A DNA stretch of 64,000 bases from Bos javanicus (lineage: Eukaryota > Chordata > Mammalia > Artiodactyla > Bovidae). Below, in pieces: positions 44,176 through 54,771 of the stretch; the first letter of the stretch is position 1; each line of letters starts with the position of its first letter. Where the stretch lies: contig NC_083868.1 in NCBI RefSeq assembly GCF_032452875.1, forward strand, positions 97,246,537-97,310,536, written 5' to 3'. The notes under the pieces are model-generated. The model worked only from the letters and a program-made list of their open reading frames with translations, made no database searches and was not told where the DNA came from. A program made the translations under genes and the position numbers.

Positions 44176-46348
44176 CAGTGCAGTTTAGTCACTCAGTCGT
44201 GTCCGACTCTTTGCGACCCCATGAATCGCAGCACACCAGGCCTCCCTGTCCATCACCAAGTCCCGGAGTTCACTCAGACTCATGTCCATCGAGTCAGTGA
44301 TGCCATCCAGCCATCTCATCCTCTGTTGTCCCCTTCTCCTCTTGCCCCCAATCCCTCCCAGCATCAGAGTCTTTTCCAATGAGTCAACTCTTCGCATGAG
44401 GTGGCCAAAGTACTGGAGTTTCAGCTTTAGCATCATTCCCTCCAAAGAAATCCCAGGGCTGATCTCCTTCAGAATGGACTGGTTGGATCTCCTTGCAGTC
44501 CAAGGGACTCTCAAAGAGTCTTCTCCAACACCACAGGTCAAAAGCATCAATTCTTTGACGCTCAGCCTTCCTCACAGTCCAACTCTCACATCCATACATG
44601 ACCACAATAGCCTTGACTAGATGGACCTTTGTTGGCAAAGTAATGTCTCTGCTTTTGAATATGCTATCTACGTTGGTCATAACTTTCCTTCCAAGGAGTA
44701 AGCGTCTTTTAATTTCATGGCTGCAATCTCCATCTGCAATGATTTTGGAGCCCCCAAAAAATAAAGTCTGAACCTGTTTCCACTGTTTCCCCATCTATTT
44801 CCCATGAAATATAATGATGGGACCAGATGCCATGATCTTCGTTTTCTGAATGTTGAGCTTTAAGCCAACTTTTTCACTCTCCACTTTACTTTCATCAAGA
44901 GGCTTTTTAGTTCCTCTTCACTTTCTGCCATAAGGGTGGTGTCATCTGCCTATCTGAGGTTATTGATATTTCTCCCCGCAGTCTTGATTCCAGCTTGTGC
45001 TTCTTCCAGCCCAGCGTTTCTCATGATGTACTCTGCATATAAGTTAAATAAGCAGGGTGACAATATACAACCTTGACGTACTCCTTTTCCTATTTGGAAC
45101 CAGTCTGTTGTTCCATGTCCAGTTCTAACTGTTGCTTCCTGACCTGCATACAGATTTCTCAAGAGGCAGATCAGGTGGTCTGGTATTTCCATCTCTTTCA
45201 GAATTTTCCACAGTTTATTGTGATCCACACAGTCAAAGGCTTTGGCATAGTCAATAAAGCAGAAATAGATGTTTTTCTGGAACTCTTGCTTTTTCCATGA
45301 TCCAGCGGATGTTGGCATTTGATCTCTGGTTCCTCTGCCTTTTCTAAAACCAGCTTGAACATCAGGAAGTTCACGGTTCACATATTGCTGAAGCCTGCCT
45401 TGGAGAATTTTGAGCATGACTTTACCAGCGTGTGAGATGAGTGCAATTGTGTGGTAGTTTGAGCATTCTTTGGCATTGCCTTTCTTTGGGATTGGAATGA
45501 AAACTGACCTTTTCCAGTCCTGTGGCCACTGCTGAGTTTTCCAAATTTGCTGGCATATTGCGTGCAGCACTTTCACAGCATCATCTTTCAGGATTTGAAA
45601 TAGCTCAACTGGGATTCCATCACCTCCACTAGCTTTGTTCGTAGTACAGTCAACAAAAACAGGACCGGGAGCTGACTGTGGCTCAGATCATGAACTCCTT
45701 ATTACCAAATTCAGACTTAAATTGAAGAAAGTAGGGAATATCACTAGACCATTCAGGTATGACCTAAATCAAATCCCTTATGATTATACAGTAGAAGTGA
45801 GAAATAGATTTAAGGGCCTAGATCTGATAGATAGAGTGCCTGATGAACTATGGAATGAGGTTCGTGACACTGTACAGGAGACAAGGATCAAGACCATCCC
45901 CATGGAAAAGAAATGCAAAAAAGCAAAATGGTTGTCTGGGGAGGCCTTACAAATAGCTGTGAAAAGAAGAGAAGCAAAAAGCGAAGGAGAAAAGGAAAGA
46001 TACAAACATCTGAATGCAGAGTTCCAAAGAATAGCAAGAAGAGATAAGAAAGCCTGCCTCAGCGATCAATGCAAAGAAATAGAGGAAAACAACAGAATAG
46101 GAAAGACTAGAGATCTCTTCAAGAAAATTAGAGATACCAAGGGAACATTTCATGCAAAGATGGGCTTGATGAAGGACAGAAATGGTATGGACCTAACAGA
46201 AGCAGAAGATATTAAGAAGAGGTGGCAAGAATACACAGAAGAACTGTACAAAAAAGATCTTCACGACCCAGATAATCACAATGGTGTGATCACTGACCTA
46301 GAGCCAGACATCCTGGAATGTGAAGTCCAGTGGGCCTTAGAAAGCATC
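44176..46348 (-). mobile_element. Twin-primed (5'-inverted) BovB LINE with 11-bp target-site duplication
   Basis: The 3' half (44176 to about 45645) reads on the complement and ends with the BovB 3' tail. The 5' part (about 45643-46348) is inverted and reads on +. The inverted part ends at AAAGCATCAC and the other part resumes with ACTACGAACAAAGC, which are adjacent in BovB, so nothing was lost. The flank duplication ACCTTGTCATT is at 44165-44175 and 46349-46359. This is the standard footprint of twin priming. Total element about 2.17 kb, 5' truncated. Confidence 0.92.
44950..45576 (-). pseudogene. BovB reverse-transcriptase fragment, stop in catalytic box
   Basis: A 208-codon frame on the complement with reverse-transcriptase motifs: QDWKRSVFIPIPKKGN, NIYFCFIDYAKAFDCVDHNK (palm motif A) and GKGVRQGCILSPCLFNLY. 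It ends where the catalytic YADD box should start: the Tyr codon is TAG (44950-44952 on the complement), followed by Ala-Asp-Asp. Reading resumes past it and also carries frameshifts. Non-functional. Confidence 0.88.
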
Positions 46349-46351
46349 ACC
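45645..46351 (+). pseudogene. BovB inverted 5' part: linker before the reverse transcriptase
   Basis: An open frame with SDHELLITKFRLKLKKVG, RYDLNQIPYDYTVEVRNRF, KKRWQEYTEELYKKDLHDP and ECEVQWALESIT. This is the BovB region from the end of the endonuclease (the SDH motif) to the start of the reverse-transcriptase domain. It is well preserved because it is a young copy, not because it is a host gene. The ORF start upstream is an accident of the inversion. Confidence 0.88.
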
Positions 46352-46456
46352 TTGTCATTAAGGCACACAAATAATGTACCTATTTACACACACATCTATA
46401 TATGTAAAGATAACTATAAAAATCATCCAATACCTATTTCCATAACTATATGTTAT

Positions 46457-46730
46457 AAAATGAAAGTGTGAAGTTGCTCAGTCGTGTCTGACTCTTCGCG
46501 AACCCATAGACTGCAGCCTACCAGGCTCCTCCGCCCATGAGATTTTCCAGGCAAGAGTGCTGGAGTGGGTTGCCATTTCCTTCTCCAATGCATGAAAGTG
46601 AAAAGTGAAAGTGAAGTCGCTCAGTCATGTCCAACCCTCAGTGACCCCATGGACTGCAGCCTACCAGGCTCCTCCGTCCATGGGATTTTCCAGGCAAAAG
46701 TACTGGAGTGGGGTGCCACTGCCTTCTCTA
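46457..46730 (-). mobile_element. Bov-A2 SINE dimer (-)
   Basis: Two Bov-A units on the complement (GTTGCTCAGTCGTGTCTGAC and GTCGCTCAGTCATGTCCAAC). The 9-bp duplication ATATGTTAT is at 46448-46456 and 46731-46739. Confidence 0.92.
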
Positions 46731-46739
46731 ATATGTTAT

Positions 46740-48235
46740 GAAAGAACAAATCAAACAAGTTCTGGGTGTATGCTCAATTTTTTTTAAACTATACTCAAAA
46801 TACACTATAAACTTTACCCTCTCAAAAAAGTTCCATTCCAGATTTGATACACCAGGGCACAGAATCATGGCTACCACCCTGACGAATGCTACTGGCTTTG
46901 GGTAAGGAAACCTGGGTGGAATGATAAGACCATATGAACTCCTCCTTGTGCCAAGGAAAGAATTGGCTTAATTTTAAATAGCAGATGTTGGGAATGGGGG
47001 AGGGGAAGGGAAATGGTATGGGTTCATAAAGACCTACTTTTAAAAGGTATGTTTAGGATTAAAAGAAAGAATCATCAGTATAAAACGACTGTATCCTTTA
47101 TAACTCCTACCCAAAACTCAGAAAGTATGGCTAAGGAATCGTGTTTAAGTAGGAAACATCCAAGGACTGCTTGCCAAGTTTCCACTTCACCACTGACTCT
47201 CTGAGGGGAGCTGCTTGAGAAAGACAGGTCCCCACAGCAGGGAAGTAACCCTGAGTGTCTCCCAGGGGCGAAGGAGGGTCAGAGAAGAGGAAGGAGCAGG
47301 GCAGCCCCAGCCAAGGAGTCACAAATCAGGAATCTCTTCAAAAGAAGACTGGAAGAGAGAAGACAAGTTTAAAATGGCGTATGTAAGAGAATCACAGAGC
47401 TGTAAGAAACTTCAGAGGCAAGAAAAACAAGACCCAGGGAAGACAAGCAATTAAGGCAATTTTTATTACTTTTTAGCAGTCAAAGGGAAGTATGTTGGAA
47501 AATGACGTGGAAACCAAAACTTTCTTAGGTGAAAATGTTACACCCCACGTCCTCCAGAAACCACTGAAAGTATTTTAAATTGCAGTATTTTGTTGGACAA
47601 AAGTCCTTTGATAGGTTACCTGTCCCCAGTATTCCCTTGACTACTAGGATTCAGATTTATTAAGATACGATCCTTTCCTGCATGATGTTTTAGACTACTT
47701 ATGAATCAAGTCATGCTCTTATACAACTTAGGAAGTTAATGTGCAAGTCCTTTTCAAGGCATCTTTGGGCTTGCTGTGTGATCTGGCCAGTTTAGAAGTA
47801 TTAGCAGCCTAGGCCTGAGAGAAACAAAACATTATTTCTTTTCACTGACCCAATCTCTGCTTTCCCATGTATATTAATACAACCCAACGAATTCTTAATG
47901 ACACACTATACTTACTCTGCTTCCTCCAATAGGCCCTTCTTGGCTGATGATCTTCCTATTTTACTTCAGTTTCACTGCCTTTAATTATCTTATTTTTTGT
48001 TCCTGGCACACCAAAACGCCATGCAAATAAGCTGTGGTGAAAGAAAACAAAAATAACCATGATTAATAGCCATCTAAATAATTGCAGCTCAGTGCAACTG
48101 CCTCCAGATCTCTGCTTAGAAAAACTATTTGTGAGATTAGAGCAAGTAACTAATTGTTTATAATCTTTTTTCCAGCAAAAGGAAGAAAAGAGATACTTAG
48201 ATTATGTGTGTGTGTGTGCGCGTGCACATGTGTTC
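46740..48235. other. Gene-free stretch
   Basis: About 1.5 kb with no recognised exon, RNA gene or young repeat. An open frame at 47215-47454 is Arg/Lys/Glu-rich low complexity without a family. A short TG/CG alternating run is at about 48206-48222. Confidence 0.5.
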
Positions 48236-48647
48236 ATTTTTTTAATGTTTTTAAAAATTATTTTAATTGGAGGCTAATTACTTTACAATATTGTAGTAGT
48301 TTTTGCCATAGATTAATGTGAATCAGCCATGGGTGGACATGTGTCCCCCATCCTGAACACCCCCCTACCTCCCTCCCCATCCCATCCCTCAGGGTTGTCC
48401 CAGTGCACTGGCTTTGAGTGCCCTGTTTCATGCATCGAACCTGGACTGGCGATCTATTTCACATATGGTAATATACATCTTTCAATGCTATTCTCTCAAA
48501 TCATCCCACCCTCACCTTTTCCCAGAGTCCAAAAGTCTGTTCTTTATATCTATGTCTCTTTTGCTGTCTTGCATATAGGGTCATCGTTACTATCTTTCTA
48601 AATTCCATATGTACGCATTAATATACCATATTGGTGTTTTTCTTTCT
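48236..48647 (-). mobile_element. L1 3' end (-)
   Basis: The complement of the same L1 3' end seen at 14641-15234: shared G-rich 3' UTR, the 'ATCGAACCTGGACTGGCGAT' text, the TTTTGCTGTCTTGCATATAG block and AAATTCCATATGTACGCATT. 5' truncated. Confidence 0.88.
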
Positions 48648-48834
48648 GCATGTCCAACTCTTTGAGACACCATGGACTGTAGCCCGCCAGGCTCCTCTGT
48701 CCATGGGATTCTCCAAGCAAGAATACTGGAGTGGGTTACCATTTCCTCCTCCAGGGGATCTTCCTGGCCTAGGAATTGAACCTGAGTCTCTTGGGTCTCC
48801 TGCACTGGCAGGCGGGTTCTGTATCACTGCTGGA
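48648..48834 (-). mobile_element. Bov-tA SINE (-)
   Basis: TGCATGTCCAACTCTTTGAG, CTCCAAGCAAGAATACTGGA, CTCCTGCACTGGCAGGCGGG. It directly abuts the L1 fragment. Confidence 0.88.
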
Positions 48835-50210
48835 GACCCTGATACTTGGATGAAGTCATCAAAGACCCTGAGATACAAGTGTGGATAACAGGAATCCTGC
48901 TCACACGGCAGTCTTCACCCACAGGTTCAGAGCCTAACTAGCAGTTCTCAATTGTTTTGTTTCAGGACCTTTTGACACTTGTTTCATGTTAACATAATAT
49001 TTTTTTTAAGTGAAAAATTCTTTTCCCAAACAGGAAAGCTGAGTGAGCACAGTTGCACTCTTTCACATTTCACAAATTACTTCAGTATCTGGCTCAACAG
49101 CAGGCAGCTGAGTTCTCATCTATAAAAATCAGCTGCAATATCACACATGTAGCTTTTGTAGAGTCTGCTGTACATTAATGAAAGTTTGAGAGTAAAACAA
49201 AAAAGGTATATAACTTCATAGCATTATTACAATCAAATAGCTGTGTTACACAATCACAGAAAAATTTAACAAAACCGTCTGCATTAACAGGATGGGAAGA
49301 TGAGCACAGCTAACATTCTGGTCTATTGTTATACAGAAAATTAGATTAGGCTGTAGCTGGATTTGCTGAACCTCCTGAGCGAAGAAAGCCTGTGGGAGAA
49401 ATAATGTATTAGCCTTGTCCAGCGTTTTCACATACTTTTTTCCTAAGCCTTACTAGCATCATGAAAAGTAGGCATTTTTTCCTATGAGGAAACGCTCGGG
49501 GGTTAACCAGCACATTTCCCTGGGATGCATGACTGTTAACTGTTAAAGCTTGAAGTTTAACCTTGTCTGACTTCAAACTCTTCAGGAAGCCACAATTATG
49601 GCTCAGCTCACAACTGGAAACGTAGAAGGGGATCTAACTTATGTGAACGAGCTTTCCAAGTAAGAGTGACTATGTAGATTACTGGTACCCATAGGAGCAG
49701 AGCAGAGTCCCTCAGGGTACTCTTCCTCAGGTTACACAGGGAATCGATGGCATGTATTCCAGACAGTATAGCTCAACACAGTGGGACCTGTCAACCCGGG
49801 TTCTTGAGTGACTGTGTGCAGCAGAGCAGCAAAGCCCCCGGGGATTCAGAACGGATGGACAGTGTAAGCAAGGAGACAGTTATATCAAGCTGGAAGGATT
49901 CATGATTATATGCTATGGCCTATCCTGACACTTAAAATGCCTTGTAATTCTCTGGACCCTTAACATTTCCTTAAGGAATAGCATGTATTATTTATATTAT
50001 CAGAATTTATAAATCTATAGTAGAAAAAATAATTTTGATAAGCAGCAATGCAAATATAAGAAAATCAGGAAAATAAAAATTCAGTTTTAATTTCCACTAA
50101 ACTAATTGCTTTTGCACTGTGTTGTTCTGACATTCTTATATTGGCCTATATTGGAAGAGAAGGTCTTGACTCAGTGACCCAAATTTTCACCTTAAGAAAA
50201 AGAAAAGTAA
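48835..50210. other. Gene-free stretch
   Basis: About 1.4 kb. A weak MIR-like piece near 49450-49520 (GGCATTTTTTCCTATGAGGA) is the only repeat hint. No exon or RNA gene was recognised. Confidence 0.5.
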
Positions 50211-50327
50211 GGGAGTTCCCTGGAGTGCAGATTAGGACTCTGCACTCTTTCTGCTGAGGGTCTAGGTTCAATACCTGGTCAGGGAACTAAGATCTCACAT
50301 GGTTCACAGTGCGGCCAAAAAAAAAGA
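50211..50327 (+). mobile_element. CHR-type short SINE (+)
   Basis: GGGAGTTCCCTGGAGTGCAG, AGGACTCTGCACTCTTTCTG and AGTGCGGCCAAAAAAAAAG. Confidence 0.85.
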
Positions 50328-50329
50328 GT

Positions 50330-51870
50330 AAAGTAAATCCCAAAGTAACCAAGGGAAGGCTATAATAAAGAGCAGAAAACAACAGAAATTTTAAAACACA
50401 ACAGAAAAAACAGTCAAAAGCTGGTTCTTTGAAACAAACAAAAAAAAAAAACAATAAAACTGTAAACCTCCAACCAAACTGAGAACGACACTTAGGAAAA
50501 TTAGGAAAGAGAGGGCCTCAGTACAGATCCTACAAATATTATAAAGATAATAGGGGACTATTGAGAATAATTTTATTCCAATAAATGAGACAACTGTGAT
50601 GAAACACAAATTTCTGGAAAGACATAACCTACCAAAACTCATTCAAAAAGATCCCTTAAAAAAATAGGGCTCATAGGGCTTCCCGGTGGCTCAGTGGTAG
50701 AGAAGTCCCCTGACAATGCAGGAGACACGAGTTCAATCCCTGATCTGGGAAGATCCCATGGGCTGAGCAGCAAGCTCCAGAGCACAGGAGCCGTAGCGAC
50801 TGAAGCCCTGTGAGCAGTGCGTTCAGCCGCAACTACTGAGCCCACGTGTTCTGGAGCCTGATGTTGGCAACAAGAGAAGCGGCCCTGATGAGAAAGCCCT
50901 TGCACTGCAACTAGCGAGCAGCCCCCTGTGCTGCAACTAGAGAAAAGCCTGTGCAGTGATGAAGACCCAACCTAGTAAAAATAAATATATCAACACAGTT
51001 TTTTAAATTCCTATTAAAGAAATTGATTTTGTACTTAGAAACCTTCCCACAAAGAAAATTTTAGGCTCAGATGTTTGCACAGATGAATTCTGCCAAACAT
51101 TTAAGGAAGAAATACCAAAGAGAACAGAAGAGAGAAACACCTTCCAACTTACTTTACAAGACCAAAGCAAAGACATTTCAAGAAAACTGAGTTACAAAGT
51201 ACCATCCCTCAAGAATATGAGGCAAAAATCCTTAACAAAACATATGCTATGAAATTAAATTCATTAATATACAAAAATAATAATATAACCTAATACACCA
51301 TAGCTAATGCAATCTTGGTTTAACACTAGAAAATCAATGTAATTCGTCATGTTAACAGAATAAAGGAGAAAAACTATATGATCATCTGAATAGATGTAGA
51401 AAAGGCACTTAACAAAACCCAACATGATAAAAAAACACTCTCACAAAAACAAAGAGAAGGGAACTTCCCAACCAGATAAAAAGCATCAATGAAAAAGCCA
51501 AATGCTGAAAGAGTGGTGCTTTTCCCCTACAATCAGGAGCCATGCAAGGATGTCCACCCTCCAACCCCCCTCAACATTTCATTAGAAGTCTTAGCTAACA
51601 CAGGAAGTCATTAAGAAGAAATAAAAGGCATGTATATGGGAAAGAAGTAAAGCTGTCTTTAATCATGAGTGATATGATCATGTACTTAGAAAGTCTGCAG
51701 TAAGAGCTACTAAAATAAGTGAATTTAGCAAGGTTGCAGATTAATTTTTTTAATCAATTTCTATATACCAGTGGTATAGGAAAATGAAATCACATTTTCC
51801 ATAGCATTAAAAATATGAAAAACGTAGGGCTAAGTTTAACAAGCCACATGCAAGCACAGTATTCTGAATA
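50330..51870 (+). mobile_element. Old L1 ORF2 fragment (+), split by a CHR SINE
   Basis: CAAAAGCTGGTTCTTTGAAA, ATGAGACAACTGTGATGAAA, CAGATGAATTCTGCCAAACA, AATCCTTAACAAAACATATG and ATCATCTGAATAGATG follow L1 ORF2 order, with many stops and indels. Confidence 0.8.
50675..50990 (+). mobile_element. CHR-type SINE (+)
   Basis: GGGCTTCCCGGTGGCTCAGT head, repeated CAACTAGCGAG / CAACTAGAGAAA blocks, GAAGACCCAACCTAGTAAAA and an ATAAATAT tail. Sits in an old L1. Confidence 0.88.
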
Positions 51871-52373
51871 TCTTAAACACTCAGAAATAGCACTTGTGTG
51901 TGCTTTTGTATCATTTGTGGACAAAAACTTATAGACAGGTACAAAACTAAATCCTCTTTTGCAACTTAGAACTCACTGTTCAGCATCAATTTTGATACAG
52001 ATAAGAAGGAACATGATACCTAAAACAGATTCAAGTAATGTGGGTTCTGATACACACAAAGGTTGCTTCCAGAGTTGATAATTTAAAAGCATAAACTATG
52101 AGAGAAATGATTATATTGATTCAGTACTCTAATTTTAGTGTTGACATGAAACAAGGATGGCTTGTTTTTTTAAGACTTTTCATTTTGAGGACATAATGTC
52201 TGTACTTCAAAAGGTACTGGCATAGCCCAGTGATCTGTCCTAGGATGTGATAGCTTAGGAGTGAATATGATTTCAACTTTATGAATGTTTAGAGGGTGTG
52301 CAAAATTAAGAACCAATCAGATCTGTCTCCTCTGACCCTAAACATGGTCCTAAGATAAATTACTTGAGAAAAC
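51871..52373. other. Gene-free stretch
   Basis: About 0.5 kb of unique AT-rich sequence between an old L1 and a BovB insertion. Nothing recognised. Confidence 0.5.
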
Positions 52374-52388
52374 TGGATCCCAAAGGTT

Positions 52389-52961
52389 CAGTTCAGTCGC
52401 TCAGTTGTGTCCGACTCTTTGCGACCCCATGAATCGCAGCACGCCAGGCCTCCCTGTCCATCACCAACTCCCGGAGTTCACTCAAACTCACGTCCATCAA
52501 GTCGGTGATGCTATCCAGCCATCTCATCCTCTGTCATCCCCTTCTCCTCCTGCCCCCAATCCCTCCCAGCATCAGGGTCTTTTCCAATGAGTCAACTCTT
52601 CGCATGAGGTAGCCAAAGTATTGGATTTTCAGCCTCAGCATCAGTCCTTCCAATGAACACCCAGGACTGGTCTCCTTTAGGATGGACTGGTTGGATCTCC
52701 TTGCAGTCCAAGGGACTCTCAAGAGTCTTCTCCAGCACCACAGTTCAAAAGCATCAATTCTTCGGCACTCAGCTTTCTTCACAGTCCAATTCTCACATCC
52801 ATACATGACCACTGGAAAAACCATAGCCTTGACTAGACGGACCTTTGTTGGCAAAGTAATGTCTCTGCTTTTGAATATGCTATCTAGGTTGGTCACAACT
52901 TTCCTTCCAAGGAGTAAGCGTCTTTTAATTTCATGGCTGCAGTCACCATCTGCAGTGATTT
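52389..52961 (-). mobile_element. BovB LINE 3' fragment (-) with 15-bp duplication
   Basis: TTCAGTCGCTCAGTTGTGTC at the 3' tail side; the complement encodes VVMYGCENWTVKKAECRRID and VPWTARRSNQSILKE. A perfect 15-bp duplication TGGATCCCAAAGGTT is at 52374-52388 and 52962-52976. Severely 5' truncated. Confidence 0.95.
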
Positions 52962-52976
52962 TGGATCCCAAAGGTT

Positions 52977-53289
52977 ACAGGTGGGGAATTTTTGAAGTTT
53001 GTCCATATCCCACTGGAGATCAAAGAAGGTGACCTCAAAGAATTCTGGACTGACAACTGTGGACTGAGCAGAAGTTCTTTTTAAAGGCTATCTTTAAGAT
53101 TATGACTCAAACACTGGAGGAACTATGGTGACTGGCAGTGGAAGGAATCAGAACATGTTAAATTCCTCAAAAATGTATTGACATATAATTTTGTCTGTGT
53201 CACACATAATTTTAAAAGCCCTTTACGCTTATAAATAAAGACATTGCAGAAAGAAATTAAAGAAGATCTAAATCAATGAAGGCATTTAT
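52977..53289. other. Gene-free stretch
   Basis: About 0.3 kb of unassigned sequence between the BovB fragment and an old L1. Confidence 0.5.
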
Positions 53290-53476
53290 GATGGATTGTA
53301 AGACTCAGCAAGTTTTTTTGTAGAAATTGGCAAGCTGATTCTACAATTTATATGGAAATATAAAGGACCCAACAGAGCCAAAATAATTTTTAAGAACAAA
53401 GTTGGTGAACTTACATTACCTGATTTTAAGAACTGTTATAAAGGTACAGAAATAAAAAGGGAGTATTAGCATAAGG

Positions 53477-53884
53477 GGGAGAAGAAAATGGCACCCCACT
53501 CCAGTATCCTTGCCTAGAGAATCCAGTGGACAGAGGAGCCTGGTGGGCTGCTGTCCACAGGGTCACACACAGTCAGACACGACTGAAGTGACTTAGCATG
53601 TATGCATGCATGCATTGGAGAAGGAAATGGCAACCCATTCCAGTATTCTTGCCTGGAGAATCCCAGGGACAGAGGAGCCTGGTGGGCTGCTGTCCACAGG
53701 GTCACACACAGTCAGACACGACTGAAGTGACTTAGCATGTATGCATGCATGCATTGGAGAAGGAAATGGCAACCCATTCCAGTATTCTTGCCTGGAGAAT
53801 CCCAGGGACAGAGGAGCCTGGTGGGCTGCTGTCCACAGGGTCACACACAGTCAGACACGACTGAAGTGACTTAGTAGCAGCAGC
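53477..53884 (+). mobile_element. Bov-A trimer, two units identical, 12-bp duplication
   Basis: Three head-to-tail Bov-A units joined by GCATGCATGCATTGGAG linkers. Units 2 and 3 (period 139 bp) look identical, while unit 1 differs at several sites (for example CCACTCCAGTATCC). A perfect 12-bp duplication ATTAGCATAAGG lies at 53465-53476 and 53885-53896. The usual form is a dimer (Bov-A2). Confidence 0.92.
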
Positions 53885-53898
53885 ATTAGCATAAGGAT

Positions 53899-54104
53899 GG
53901 GATTCCCAGTGGTAAAGAATCCGCCTACCAATGCAGGAGACACAACAGACACAGGTTCGATCTCTGGGTTGGAAAGATTCCTTGGAGTAGGAAATGGCAA
54001 CACACTCCAGTATTCTTCCCTGGAAAATTCAATGGACAGAGAAGCCTGAAGGGCTACATTCCATGGGGTCACATAGAGTCGGCAACAACTGAGCAGCATT
54101 TCTG
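53899..54104 (+). mobile_element. Bov-tA SINE (+)
   Basis: GGGATTCCCAGTGGTAAAGA head to GGCAACAACTGAGCAGCA. A short duplication TAAGGAT is at 53892-53898 and 54105-54111. Confidence 0.9.
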
Positions 54105-54362
54105 TAAGGATAGTTCTATAAATCAATGGACCAGAAGAGAATCCAGTAGACTCACACATTTATGGTCAGTTGATTCTCAATAAAAGGACAAGTTAATTAA
54201 GAAGGGGAAGGATGGTATTTTCTAAAAATGGTGCTGGAAAATGGATATCCATATGGATATATCCATATACACAAAAATAAACTCCAAATGGATTATAAGG
54301 CTAACTGTAGAAGTGAAGCTGAAATTTGTAGAAGAATACAGAAGATCTTTCTGATCCCAGTA

Positions 54363-54770
54363 GGTGTATTAGTTTCCAAGGGCTGCCATAAAAAATTACC
54401 ACTGGGTAGTCACAACAACAGAAATTAATTTTCTCACAGTTCTGGGGGCCAGAAACCTGAAATCAAGGTCTCAGCACGGCTGTGCTTCCTTACAGCTCTA
54501 GAGGAGCATCCTTCCCTGCCTCTTGCAGTCTCTGGAGACTCATGGCACTCCTCGGCTTGCACCCGCGGGACACCTGTCTCTGCCTCCATCTTCACATGGA
54601 CTGCTCCCCTGTATTGTCTCTGTGTGTCCTCCCCTCTTCTTGTAAGAACCCTGGTCACTGCATTCAGGGCCCTCCTTATTCTGGTATGAGCTTATCTTCA
54701 TTACATCTGCAAAAACCTATTTCCAAATGAAGTTGCATTTCAGATAGATAAGAATTTGGGGGAGTGTGAC
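54363..54770 (-). mobile_element. MLT1-type LTR (ERVL-MaLR, -)
   Basis: GTATTAGTTTCCAAGGGCTG, CACAGTTCTGGGGGCCAGAA, ATCCTTCCCTGCCTCTTGCA, CTTCACATGGACTGCTCCCC and ATCTGCAAAAACCTATTTCC are the reversed MLT1 LTR in order. An ancient solo LTR with no internal genes. Its right end is cut at the BovB junction near 54770. Confidence 0.85.
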
Positions 54771-54771
54771 C

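Larger units (their letters stand above)
53290..54345 (+). mobile_element. Old L1 ORF2 fragment (+), split by Bov-A trimer and Bov-tA
   Basis: TTCTACAATTTATATGGAAA and CCAACAGAGCCAAAATAATT before the SINEs; TAGTTCTATAAATCAATGGA, GGTCAGTTGATTCTCAATAA and CTCCAAATGGATTATAAGGC after them. The order is that of L1 ORF2 3' text. A 16-bp perfect palindrome lies at 54245-54260. Confidence 0.8.

Noticed and set aside
45635..46471. 278-codon frame that could look like a host endonuclease-like gene
   Set aside because: It is the inverted BovB segment plus non-element tail; the bracketing duplication shows a retrotransposon insertion.
53477..53884. CRISPR-like regular repeats
   Set aside because: They are tandem SINE units in mammalian DNA with a target-site duplication; no spacers.
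54245..54260. 16-bp perfect palindrome as a possible regulatory site
   Set aside because: It arises from a small duplication of ATATGG-type text inside an old L1; no context supports function.
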